A DNA stretch of 9,639 bases from Lentisphaeria bacterium (lineage in GTDB: Bacteria > Verrucomicrobiota > Lentisphaeria > Oligosphaerales > Oligosphaeraceae), in the NCBI GenBank assembly GCA_016287975.1, contig JAEEXV010000262.1, positions 1 through 9,639 on the forward strand, given 5' to 3'. A program made the translations under genes and the position numbers. Below are positions 1 to 6,586 of the stretch, in pieces. Under the pieces are notes generated by a model. It saw only the letters and a list, made by a program, of their open reading frames with translations. It was not told the DNA's origin and searched no databases. Every line of letters starts with the position of its first letter. Position 1 is the stretch's first letter.

Positions 1-117
1 ATTGAAGGGATTGAAGGGATTGAAGGGATTGAAGGGATTGAAGGGATTGAAGGGATTGAAGGGATTGAAGGGATGGAAGGGATTGAAGGGATTGAAGGGA
101 TTGAAGGGATTGAAGGG
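1..117. repeat. 9-bp tandem repeat (ATTGAAGGG), 13 copies
   Basis: Thirteen head-to-tail copies of ATTGAAGGG fill the left edge. Twelve are identical and the ninth (73-81) is ATGGAAGGG. The array begins at base 1, so it probably continues outside the window. The plus strand contains no C from 1 to 118, and every unit supplies a GGG triplet separated by six bases, so the strand meets the usual G-quadruplex pattern several times over. Further G runs follow at 126-130 and 134-139. The unit is a multiple of three, so it could be read as an Ile-Glu-Gly repeat on plus or as open frames on minus, but no start signal or gene context supports coding. I treat it as an intergenic minisatellite. Confidence 0.95.
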
Positions 118-165
118 ACGGAGGCGGGGGCACGGGGGGTGCGTCTGTGCGATGCGCTGAAAATA

Positions 166-191
166 CATGGAAAAAGGCGCGATAGTCCATG
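166..191. promoter_or_regulatory. possible operator: 6-bp inverted repeat
   Basis: CATGGA (166-171) and TCCATG (186-191) form a perfect inverted repeat with a 14-bp spacer. It lies just upstream of the AT-rich promoter-like patch at 214-224, where a regulator of the downstream two-gene unit could bind. The arms are short, so chance is a real alternative. It is followed directly by a 10-bp palindrome, GCCCCGGGGC, at 191-200. Confidence 0.2.
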
Positions 192-213
192 CCCCGGGGC
201 GGGAAAGAGCGGC

Positions 214-224
214 TATACTATAAA
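214..224 (+). promoter_or_regulatory. candidate -10 region for the barrel protein/symporter unit
   Basis: TATACT (214-219) overlapping TATAAA (219-224) forms an isolated AT-rich patch in very GC-rich DNA, about 60 bases before the start codon at 281. Either hexamer is a good match to a sigma-70 -10 element. I see no convincing -35 box at the expected distance (around 191-196). Transcription starting near 226-232 would leave a leader of roughly 50 nt with no clear Shine-Dalgarno sequence. Confidence 0.35.
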
Positions 225-280
225 ATCGTCAAGAAGAGCGGGGGTGTTTAGCAAGTCGGGCTTGTTGTTTCCAGTCTGCC

Positions 281-2299
281 ATGATCTACGTTTATCCTTC
301 GTGTTGCGAAGTCCCTGATGTGTGCGCCGCGGTGCCTGCGCCTGCGTATGAAGCGCTGGGCGCGGCCATTGAGGCGGCGAAAGACGGGGAGTGCATCCTT
401 GTGCTGGAGCCGTCGTATCCAGAGGCGGCTGGGGGGCGCGCGGTTTCGGCGGCGGAACTGGAGGCCGCGAAGGCGAAGGGGCTGCGGTTGTATGTCGAAT
501 ATCCCGCGTCGTGCGGGGAATTGGCGCTGGGGGCGCCGGAGCAGCGCGCGTATTGCCGTGCGGTGGTGACCTCGGAGTTCTTCGCGGCGGAGAAACTGGC
601 GCGCGACACGATTCTGGGGCTTCACGACCTGTGGGTTCGGCCAGTTCCACGCGCGGTCGAGGCGCTGGTGGCCTCGGCGCATGTGGCGGGGTGCCGCAAG
701 GCGGTCTTTGGGGTGGAGGACGCGGTGCCGCTGCTGTTTGTGCATCCAGACTACGCGAATGTGATGGTGGCGACGACCTCGTTCAGCCATTTCCGTCGGG
801 GGCGGTTCGCGCCAGTGCCCGACTGGTGCGCGTTCTGGAACGCATTGCTGGCCTGGCTGGGTGCGCCCGCGCGGCTGTCGCCATGGGAGCCGACGGTGCA
901 TGTGGCCTTTGGGGAGAAGTCGGCGCTGCCGTCGGGGGCGGAGGCGCGTGCGCTGGATCTGTCGATGCGGTGGTTCAAGGAGAACATGCTGACGAGCGAC
1001 CATCGGATCATGGAGGGCTTCCAGGCGGCCATCGACGAGAACGGCCACCAGCCGCGGGCGGTGCGGATGCGCGGCGACTGCATGGGCGAATGCGCGCCAG
1101 TCTTCGCGTACCGCTGGAAGAGCCGCCGTTCGCCCGAGGCGAAGGCGGACTGCGCGGCGGTGCTCGACCGCCTCTTCACGGATCCCAGCATCTGCTGCAC
1201 CGACCCCGCCAACCCCTGCTACGGCATGCTGAACTTCTACGAGAGCATCCCGAACTACTACGGGGATGACAACTGCCGCGCGGCGCTGGGGAGCATCCTC
1301 GCGGCGGAATGGCTGGGGGACGGCCGCTGGGACAAGCACATCCTGCGCTGCATGCTCTCGGTGCTGCGGACGACGGGGCCGCTGGGCTTCCGGGAATGCT
1401 GCATCGTCTGGCCGCGCTTCTTCCCCGACGGGCGGAACTGGGACTACTTCCGCGACACCCCGCTGGAGCATCTGCGGCCGCACAGCCAGGGCTGGATGTG
1501 GGCTGCATTCCTGGTCTTCTACCGTCTGTCGGGGCACAAGCCGTTCCTGGAACTGGCTCGGCGGGGCATTTATGCGCTGATGGCGAAGTTCCCATACGAG
1601 ATCACTTGGACCAACGGCCTTTCCCAGGAGATCGCGCGGATGATGCTGCCTGCGGCGATGCTGGTGGAGGCCGAGGACACGCCCGAGAACCGTGCGGTGC
1701 TGGAGAAGGTGTGGAGCCATCTGGAGCCGCTGCTGCTGGAATGCGGAGGCGTGCGCGAGATGCTGGGCGAGCGCAGCCGCGCCTGGTATCCCGCGCCGTC
1801 CTCGAACCAGGAGTACGGCACGACGGAGGCGCCGCTGATCCAGGACAACGGCGACAGCTGCTGCGACCTGCTCTACACGACCAACTACGCCTTCGCCGGG
1901 CTGAACGAGGCCGCGCAGATCCCAGGCTACGGCACGAAGTTCAGCGCCGCGTCGGACCGCCTGGCGGAATTCCTGGTACGCATCCAGGCGCGCTCGCAGG
2001 CGCATCCTGAACTGTCGGGGTCGTGGCTGCGCGGCTTCGACTGGCGGCTCTGGGACTACTGGGGGAGTTCCGCCGATGTCGGGTGGGGCGCGTGGAGCGT
2101 CGAAAGCGGCTGGACCAACAGCTGGATCGCGGTCACCTTCGCGCTGCGCCAGGAGAAGACGGGCGTCTACGCCGCCGTGACGCCGAACCGCATGGCGGGC
2201 ATCCTGCCCGAACTGCTCAAGGAGATGTCGGTCGTGCATCCGCTGCCGCAGGTGGCGGCCTCCGCGCCAGTGGCGCGCGCGCCAGGCGCGGAGAACTGA
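281..2299 (+). CDS. uncharacterised two-domain protein, probable (alpha/alpha) barrel carbohydrate-active enzyme
   Basis: This is a 672-residue protein with no signal peptide or membrane segment, so it is probably cytosolic. Residues 1-220 look like an alpha/beta domain resembling ThuA/glutamine-amidotransferase-like folds. From about residue 220 the protein is helical and rich in aromatics, as in six-hairpin (alpha/alpha) barrel glycosidases. Visible marks are GDCMGEC (265-271), YGDDN (327-331) and a Trp-rich C-terminal block at about 570-620 (DW, DYW, GWGAW, SGWT). Acidic residues in these blocks are the natural catalytic candidates, but I cannot assign a reaction. It has 21 cysteines, which fits a reducing cytoplasm. 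The ATG at 281 has no evident Shine-Dalgarno, but there is no other ATG, GTG or TTG in frame nearby. The symporter gene starts 50 bases downstream, suggesting joint uptake and processing of a carbohydrate-like solute. The fold and role are inference; the family name is unknown to me. Confidence 0.75.
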   Translation: MIYVYPSCCEVPDVCAAVPAPAYEALGAAIEAAKDGECILVLEPSYPEAAGGRAVSAAELEAAKAKGLRLYVEYPASCGELALGAPEQRAYCRAVVTSEFFAAEKLARDTILGLHDLWVRPVPRAVEALVASAHVAGCRKAVFGVEDAVPLLFVHPDYANVMVATTSFSHFRRGRFAPVPDWCAFWNALLAWLGAPARLSPWEPTVHVAFGEKSALPSGAEARALDLSMRWFKENMLTSDHRIMEGFQAAIDENGHQPRAVRMRGDCMGECAPVFAYRWKSRRSPEAKADCAAVLDRLFTDPSICCTDPANPCYGMLNFYESIPNYYGDDNCRAALGSILAAEWLGDGRWDKHILRCMLSVLRTTGPLGFRECCIVWPRFFPDGRNWDYFRDTPLEHLRPHSQGWMWAAFLVFYRLSGHKPFLELARRGIYALMAKFPYEITWTNGLSQEIARMMLPAAMLVEAEDTPENRAVLEKVWSHLEPLLLECGGVREMLGERSRAWYPAPSSNQEYGTTEAPLIQDNGDSCCDLLYTTNYAFAGLNEAAQIPGYGTKFSAASDRLAEFLVRIQARSQAHPELSGSWLRGFDWRLWDYWGSSADVGWGAWSVESGWTNSWIAVTFALRQEKTGVYAAVTPNRMAGILPELLKEMSVVHPLPQVAASAPVARAPGAEN

Positions 2300-2349
2300 A
2301 CGACGAGACGGGAGGGGGGGAAACCGTCAACAGGGGAACAAGTGCGAAA

Positions 2350-4617
2350 ATGAGTTGGATTGATTACGTGATCGTGGTGCTGCCAGTGCTGATTGTCATC
2401 TGGGCGGCCTTGAAGACGCAGCGGTATGTGAAGGGGGTCTCGGACTTCCTGGCGGCGGGGCGCGTGGCGCGGCGGTATGTGCTGTCGGTGGCCTCGGGGG
2501 AGGCGGCGGTAGGGCTGATCTCGGTGGTGGCGAACATGCAGATGTACTACAAAAGCGGCTTTGCGCTGTCGTTCTGGCAGAACCTGATGACGCCGATTTC
2601 GCTGGTGATGGCGCTGACGGGCTTCTGCGTCTACCGCTACCGCGAGACGCGGGCGATGACGATGGGGCAGTTCTTCGAGATGCGCTACAGCAAGAGCCTC
2701 CGCGTGGTGGCGGCGGTCATCCAGGCGACCTCGGGCATCGTCAACTACGCGATCTTCCCCGCGGTGGGGGCGCGGTTCCTGGTGTATTTCCTGGATCTGC
2801 CAGTGCATTTCCGCTTCCTGGGGGTGACGTGGCCGACCTTCGGCGTGGTGATGGCGCTGTTCCTGGGGCTGGCGCTGATCATCGCGCTGATGGGCGGGCA
2901 GGTGACGATCATGGTGACCGACTGCGTGCAGGGGCTGCTGAGCTACCCGATGTTCGTTTTGGTCGTGGGCTACATCTTCTGGCGCTTCTCGTGGAGCGAC
3001 CACATGACCCCCGCGATCCTGGCGCGGCCGCCAGGGGAGAGCTTCGTCAACCCGTTCGACACCTACAACCTGCGCGACTTCAACCTCTTCTACGTCACCA
3101 TCGGCATCTTCACCATGTTCTTCACGCGCATGTCCTGGAGCGGCTCCATGGGCTACAACGGCGCCGCGAAGTCGGCGCACGAGGCGAAGATGGGCGGACT
3201 GCTGGGGACCTGGCGCGGGCTGCTGAGCGGCGCGATGTGGCTGCTGCTGGCGCTGGTTGCCTACACCTATATGAACCACAGCGAGTTCGCCGAGAAGGCG
3301 CGCGGGATCCGCAACTGGCTGGCTGACAAGGCGATCGAAGATGTCGCGGGAGGCGAGAAATATGCCGAGAGCCGCCAGTGGCTCCACACGGAATACAAGG
3401 TGATTCCAGCGCGCACGCAGTTCAGCCGCAGTTTCGCGGACGCGGCGGCGTTCAAGGCGGAGACGGCGGATCCGTACCAGAAGGCGACGGAGGATGCGCT
3501 GAAGAATGTGGAGGGGGGCAAGAAGACGGCGCAGACCTTCTCCGCGATCTACGGGCAGATGCTGGTGCCAGTCGCGCTGCGCGAGATCTTCCCCGTGGGC
3601 ATCACGGGCATCTTCTGCGCGCTGATGCTCTTCCTGATGGTCTCGACGGACACGACCTACATGCACTCGTGGGGCAGCATCCTGGTGCAGGATCTGGTGG
3701 TTCCGCTGCTGAAGAAGCCGCTGACGCCGAAGCAGCAGATCAACCTGCTGCGGGTTTCGATCACGTTCGTGTGCGTCTTCGCGTTCCTGTTCAGTTTCTA
3801 CTTCGCGCAGTTCGACTACATCCTGATGTTCTTCGCGATCACGGGTGCGATCTGGTCGGGGGCGGGGGTGGTGATCACGATGGGCCTCTACTGGAAGCGC
3901 GGCTGCACGGCGGCGGCGTTCACCTCGCTGATTTCGGGCGCGGTGATCTCGGTGACGGGGATCGTGCTGCAGTCGAACTGGGCCAACCATGTCTATCCGT
4001 GGCTGGTGAAGGTCGGCTGGGCGGACGGCATCGGGCGTTTCCTGGAGCGGGTCTCGGGGCCGTTCCACCCGTTCATCATCTGGGAGATGAACGCGAAGAA
4101 GTTCCCGATCAATTCGCGCGAGATCGCGTTCCTGTGCCAGGCGACCTGCATCATCCTGTACGTCGTCATCTCGCTCCTGCGGCGCGGCCCCGCCTTCAAC
4201 ATGGACAAGCTGCTGCACCGCGGCGCCTACAGCGACGCCCCCGCGAAGCCCGTCGAGAAGAAGCCCTTCAGCCTCTGGGGCTTCATCACCACCAAGATCG
4301 TGGGCATCACGAAGGTCTACACGTTTGGCGACAAGGTGCTGGCCTGGAGCGTCTTCTGCTTCACCTTCATCTATACCTTCCTGATCTGCTTCCTGGTGGT
4401 CGCCCTCTGCAACATCAGAAAGGAGTGGCGCTGGCCCGCCGAATGGTGGAGCACCTACTTCTTCTGGCGCTACCTCGCCGTGCCCGCCCTGCTTGGCTTC
4501 ATCACGACCATCTGGTTCGGCATCTGCGGCACCCGCGACCTCTTCTGCCTCTTCAAGGATCTGGAGGCGCATGAGGTCGACGCCTCCGACAACGGCACCG
4601 TGAAGCACGACGACTGA
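2350..4617 (+). CDS. sodium:solute symporter family (SSS) transporter
   Basis: This 755-residue integral membrane protein probably couples Na+ entry to uptake of an organic solute. About 13-15 hydrophobic segments are visible, the first at residues 4-20. The N-terminal pattern of a short TM1, a VSDFLAAGR-type loop and TM2 with SGEAAVGL is typical of SSS. The segment around 415-445 contains VSTDTTYMHSW, with S432/T433 in the place expected for the Na2 site. About 95 hydrophilic residues (roughly 309-402) separate two membrane segments, where ordinary SSS proteins have a short loop. The C-terminus carries extra membrane segments beyond the core (about 675-740) and an acidic tail. The start is ATG 2350; AGGGGA at 2332-2337 is somewhat far upstream, and earlier in-frame sequence overlaps the preceding gene. 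The substrate cannot be read from sequence; the upstream barrel protein suggests a sugar or sugar acid. Confidence 0.92.
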   Translation: MSWIDYVIVVLPVLIVIWAALKTQRYVKGVSDFLAAGRVARRYVLSVASGEAAVGLISVVANMQMYYKSGFALSFWQNLMTPISLVMALTGFCVYRYRETRAMTMGQFFEMRYSKSLRVVAAVIQATSGIVNYAIFPAVGARFLVYFLDLPVHFRFLGVTWPTFGVVMALFLGLALIIALMGGQVTIMVTDCVQGLLSYPMFVLVVGYIFWRFSWSDHMTPAILARPPGESFVNPFDTYNLRDFNLFYVTIGIFTMFFTRMSWSGSMGYNGAAKSAHEAKMGGLLGTWRGLLSGAMWLLLALVAYTYMNHSEFAEKARGIRNWLADKAIEDVAGGEKYAESRQWLHTEYKVIPARTQFSRSFADAAAFKAETADPYQKATEDALKNVEGGKKTAQTFSAIYGQMLVPVALREIFPVGITGIFCALMLFLMVSTDTTYMHSWGSILVQDLVVPLLKKPLTPKQQINLLRVSITFVCVFAFLFSFYFAQFDYILMFFAITGAIWSGAGVVITMGLYWKRGCTAAAFTSLISGAVISVTGIVLQSNWANHVYPWLVKVGWADGIGRFLERVSGPFHPFIIWEMNAKKFPINSREIAFLCQATCIILYVVISLLRRGPAFNMDKLLHRGAYSDAPAKPVEKKPFSLWGFITTKIVGITKVYTFGDKVLAWSVFCFTFIYTFLICFLVVALCNIRKEWRWPAEWWSTYFFWRYLAVPALLGFITTIWFGICGTRDLFCLFKDLEAHEVDASDNGTVKHDD

Positions 4618-4663
4618 GGCGGGCGATGCGTGCTGTCCGCGCGGGCGGGGCGGGCAACACGCA

Positions 4664-4670
4664 TTATATT
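4664..4670 (+). promoter_or_regulatory. candidate -10 region for the Fe-S scaffold/GGGtGRT unit
   Basis: An AT-rich patch (4663-4678) contains TATATT at 4665-4670, 78 bases before the next start codon and surrounded by GC-rich DNA. No good -35 box is visible. If used, the transcript would carry the hairpin at 4689-4713 in its leader. Confidence 0.3.
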
Positions 4671-4688
4671 TTACCATTTGCGGTTCTC

Positions 4689-4717
4689 GGGGGATTTTCA
4701 CGGGAAGTCCCCCTTTT
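4689..4717 (+). terminator. intrinsic terminator or leader attenuator hairpin
   Basis: Bases 4689-4697 pair with 4705-4713: five G-C pairs, one A-T, one T-G wobble and two T-A. The loop is seven bases (4698-4704) and TTTT follows at 4714-4717. This is the standard Rho-independent layout and sits 71 bases after the symporter stop codon. It ends only 30 bases before the next ATG, so if the promoter of the next unit is at 4665 the hairpin is inside that leader and could act as an attenuator. Confidence 0.6.
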
Positions 4718-4747
4718 CATGAACGCGGTCCAGACAAGGGAAACCAA

Positions 4748-5446
4748 ATGAACACCAAAGAAGTTGAGAACATGTGCTGCGTGGCCAAGGGATGCGACCA
4801 TGGCCCCGCTCCGATTCCGCAGGAAGGCAAATGGGACCAGGTCCGGGAGATCAAGGAGATCTCGGGCCTGACGCACGGCGTGGGCTGGTGCGCACCGCAG
4901 CAGGGCGCGTGCAAGCTGACGCTGAACATCAAGCAGGGGATCATCCAGGAGGCGCTGGTGGAGACCATCGGCTGCTCGGGCATGACCCATTCGGCGGCGA
5001 TGGCGGCGGAGATCCTGCCGGGCAAGACGGTGCTGGAGGCGCTGAACACCGACCTGGTGTGCGACGCGATCAACACGGCGATGCGCGAACTCTTCCTGCA
5101 GGTGGTCTATGGCCGCACGCAGAGCGCCTTCTCCGAGAACGGGCTGGCGATCGGCGCGGGGCTGGAGGATTTGGGCAAGGGCCTGCGCAGCCAGGTCGGG
5201 ACGATGTACTCCACCAAGGAGAAGGGCGTCCGCTATCTGGAGATGACGGACGGCTATGTGCAGAAGCTGGCGCTGGACGCGAACGGCGAGGTCATCGGCT
5301 ACGAGTTCATCAAGCTGGGGCCTGCGCTGGAGGCCATCAAGAAGGGCATGGACGCCAACGAGGCGCTCAAGAAGTTCACGGGCACGTACGGCCGTTTCAA
5401 GGCCGAGGACGGCGCCGTCAAGTACATCGATCCGCGTCACGAGTAA
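4748..5446 (+). CDS. IscU/NifU-like iron-sulfur cluster scaffold protein, partner of GGGtGRT protein
   Basis: This 232-residue cytosolic protein is related to the IscU/NifU N-terminal scaffold, on which Fe-S clusters are assembled before transfer. The three scaffold cysteines can be placed: C55 in QQGACKL, C76 in TIGCSGMTHSA and C105 in LVCDAI. Beyond the roughly 130-residue scaffold core there is a C-terminal extension of about 100 residues (IGAGLEDLGKGLRSQVGTMY and onward), longer than ordinary IscU. The N-terminus adds C10, C11, C16 and H18, and C48 precedes the first ligand. The start at 4748 is preceded only by a weak AAGGG; an internal Met at residue 9 is less likely because upstream residues look family-like. 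Its stop is 19 bases before the next ATG, so the two are surely co-transcribed. Family membership is firm; the client protein is unknown. I know of no standard gene symbol. Confidence 0.9.
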   Translation: MNTKEVENMCCVAKGCDHGPAPIPQEGKWDQVREIKEISGLTHGVGWCAPQQGACKLTLNIKQGIIQEALVETIGCSGMTHSAAMAAEILPGKTVLEALNTDLVCDAINTAMRELFLQVVYGRTQSAFSENGLAIGAGLEDLGKGLRSQVGTMYSTKEKGVRYLEMTDGYVQKLALDANGEVIGYEFIKLGPALEAIKKGMDANEALKKFTGTYGRFKAEDGAVKYIDPRHE

Positions 5447-5450
5447 TTTT

Positions 5451-5457
5451 GAGGAGG
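5451..5457 (+). promoter_or_regulatory. strong ribosome binding site for the GGGtGRT gene
   Basis: GAGGAGG lies eight bases before ATG 5466. It fixes that codon as the start even though the frame is open further upstream into the previous gene. It is the strongest Shine-Dalgarno in the first three transcription units and suggests high translation. Confidence 0.8.
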
Positions 5458-5465
5458 CATTGACC

Positions 5466-6467
5466 ATGGCTTTGTTTGAGAGTTACGAGCGCCGGATCCC
5501 GCAGATCGAGAAGGTCTGCGCGCAGTACGGCATCAAGGATCTGGAAGAGGCGCGTCAGATGTGCCTGGACAAGGGGTTCGACCCCTACAAGATCACCGAG
5601 GGCATCCAGGGCATCTGCTTCGAGAACGCGAAGTGGGCGTATGTGCTGGGCGCGGCGATTGCGATGAAGAAGGGGTGCGTCAAGGCGGCGGACGCCGCGA
5701 AGGCGATCGGCGAGGGCCTGCAGGCCTTCTGCATTCCCGGGTCGGTGGCGGACGACCGCAAGGTCGGGCTGGGTCACGGCAACCTGGGCGCGATGCTGCT
5801 CTCCGAGGAGACCAAGTGCTTCGCGTTCCTGGCGGGCCACGAGTCCTTCGCGGCGGCTGAGGGCGCGATCGGCATCGCGGGCAAGGCGAACAAGGTGCGC
5901 AAGCAGCCGCTGCAGGTGATCCTGAACGGGCTGGGCAAGGACGCGGCGTACATCATCAGCCGCATCAACGGCTTCACCAGCGTCGAGACCAAGTTCGACT
6001 ACTTCACCGGCGAACTCAAGGTGACGAAGGTCACGAAGTTCTCGGACGGGCCGCGCAGCGCGGTGCGCTGCTACGGCGCGGACGACGTGCGCGAGGGCGT
6101 CGCGATCATGTGGAAGGAGGACGTCGACGTCTCGATCACGGGCAACTCGACGAATCCGACGCGCTTCCAGCACCCCGTCGCGGGCACCTACAAGAAGGAG
6201 CGCGTGCTGGCTGGCAAGCCGTACTTCTCGGTGGCGTCGGGCGGCGGCACGGGCCGCACGCTGCATCCGGACAACATGGCGGCGGGCCCTGCCTCGTACG
6301 GCTTCACCGACACGCTGGGGCGCATGCACTCCGACGCGCAGTTCGCGGGGTCGAGTTCGGTGCCCGCGCACGTCGAGATGATGGGCTTCCTCGGCATGGG
6401 GAACAACCCCATGGTCGGCGCGACGGTTTCGGTCGCGGTGGCCGTCGAGGAGGCGATGAAGGCATAA
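5466..6467 (+). CDS. GGGtGRT family protein
   Basis: This 333-residue soluble protein belongs to the family named for its GGGtGRT motif, present here exactly as GGGTGRT at residues 259-265. Other conserved-looking blocks are ITEGIQGICFENAKWAY (about 39-55), a histidine/glycine patch HGNLGAMLLSEETKCFAF near 101-118, and SRINGFTSVETKFDYFTGEL near 163-182. The C-terminus is rich in Gly, Met and small residues (AHVEMMGFLGMGNNPMVGAT). There is no signal peptide or membrane segment. Its biochemical role is unknown to me. The gene follows an IscU-like scaffold by 19 bases with a strong ribosome binding site, an arrangement I recall from other anaerobes. A cluster-carrying or redox role is therefore a reasonable guess, but it has few cysteines of its own (for example in VCAQYG, QMCLDKG, GICFE, GCVKA, AFCIPG, TKCFA, VRCYG) and no ferredoxin-like CxxC motif. 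Confidence 0.93.
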   Translation: MALFESYERRIPQIEKVCAQYGIKDLEEARQMCLDKGFDPYKITEGIQGICFENAKWAYVLGAAIAMKKGCVKAADAAKAIGEGLQAFCIPGSVADDRKVGLGHGNLGAMLLSEETKCFAFLAGHESFAAAEGAIGIAGKANKVRKQPLQVILNGLGKDAAYIISRINGFTSVETKFDYFTGELKVTKVTKFSDGPRSAVRCYGADDVREGVAIMWKEDVDVSITGNSTNPTRFQHPVAGTYKKERVLAGKPYFSVASGGGTGRTLHPDNMAAGPASYGFTDTLGRMHSDAQFAGSSSVPAHVEMMGFLGMGNNPMVGATVSVAVAVEEAMKA

Positions 6468-6481
6468 GCCAGTGCGGCGCG

Positions 6482-6526
6482 GGCGGCGCCATTGCCCGTC
6501 GTCCGCGCCGAAATGGCGATGCCGCC
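6482..6526 (+). terminator. bulged stem-loop after the GGGtGRT gene
   Basis: GGCGGCGCCATT (6482-6493) can pair with AATGGCG (6512-6518) plus CCGCC (6522-6526), skipping a three-base ATG bulge, around an 18-base loop. No T run follows directly; TTTTTT occurs only at 6570-6575, just before the thiI ribosome site. An alternative pairing of 6521-6526 with 6558-6563 would sit nearer that T run. It may mark the end of the preceding unit, but GC-rich DNA forms such stems readily. Confidence 0.3.
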
Positions 6527-6586
6527 GGGACGCCTGCGCCAATGCGCGGGCGGTTTCGGCGGCCTGTCGTTTTTTCAGGGGACGCA

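Noticed and set aside
1..117. CRISPR-like array or replication iterons
   Set aside because: The units are only 9 bp and strictly contiguous with no spacers. No DnaA-box or rep gene is nearby.
73..318. Small plus-strand frame starting in the repeat (Glu-Gly-Ile repeats)
   Set aside because: Its ATG is just the single variant repeat unit. There is no ribosome site, and the frame runs into the start of the barrel protein gene.
248..2239. Long minus-strand open frame opposite the barrel protein gene
   Set aside because: It mirrors the plus-strand gene, is extremely rich in Arg, His and Pro, and matches no family; this is the usual antisense shadow of a GC-rich gene.
2023..2349. Upstream extension of the symporter frame
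   Set aside because: It overlaps the barrel protein gene out of frame, and the extra residues are Arg-rich and unlike an SSS N-terminus. ATG 2350 begins directly with a membrane segment.
2167..4701. 844-codon minus-strand open frame opposite the symporter
   Set aside because: The plus frame encodes a clear multi-spanning transporter. The minus product is a low-complexity Arg/His/Asp/Gln protein with no recognisable domain.
6110..6586. Upstream extension of the thiI frame into the GGGtGRT gene
   Set aside because: The extension is out-of-frame GGGtGRT sequence with no ThiI similarity; GTG 6587 has a ribosome site and the right N-terminus.
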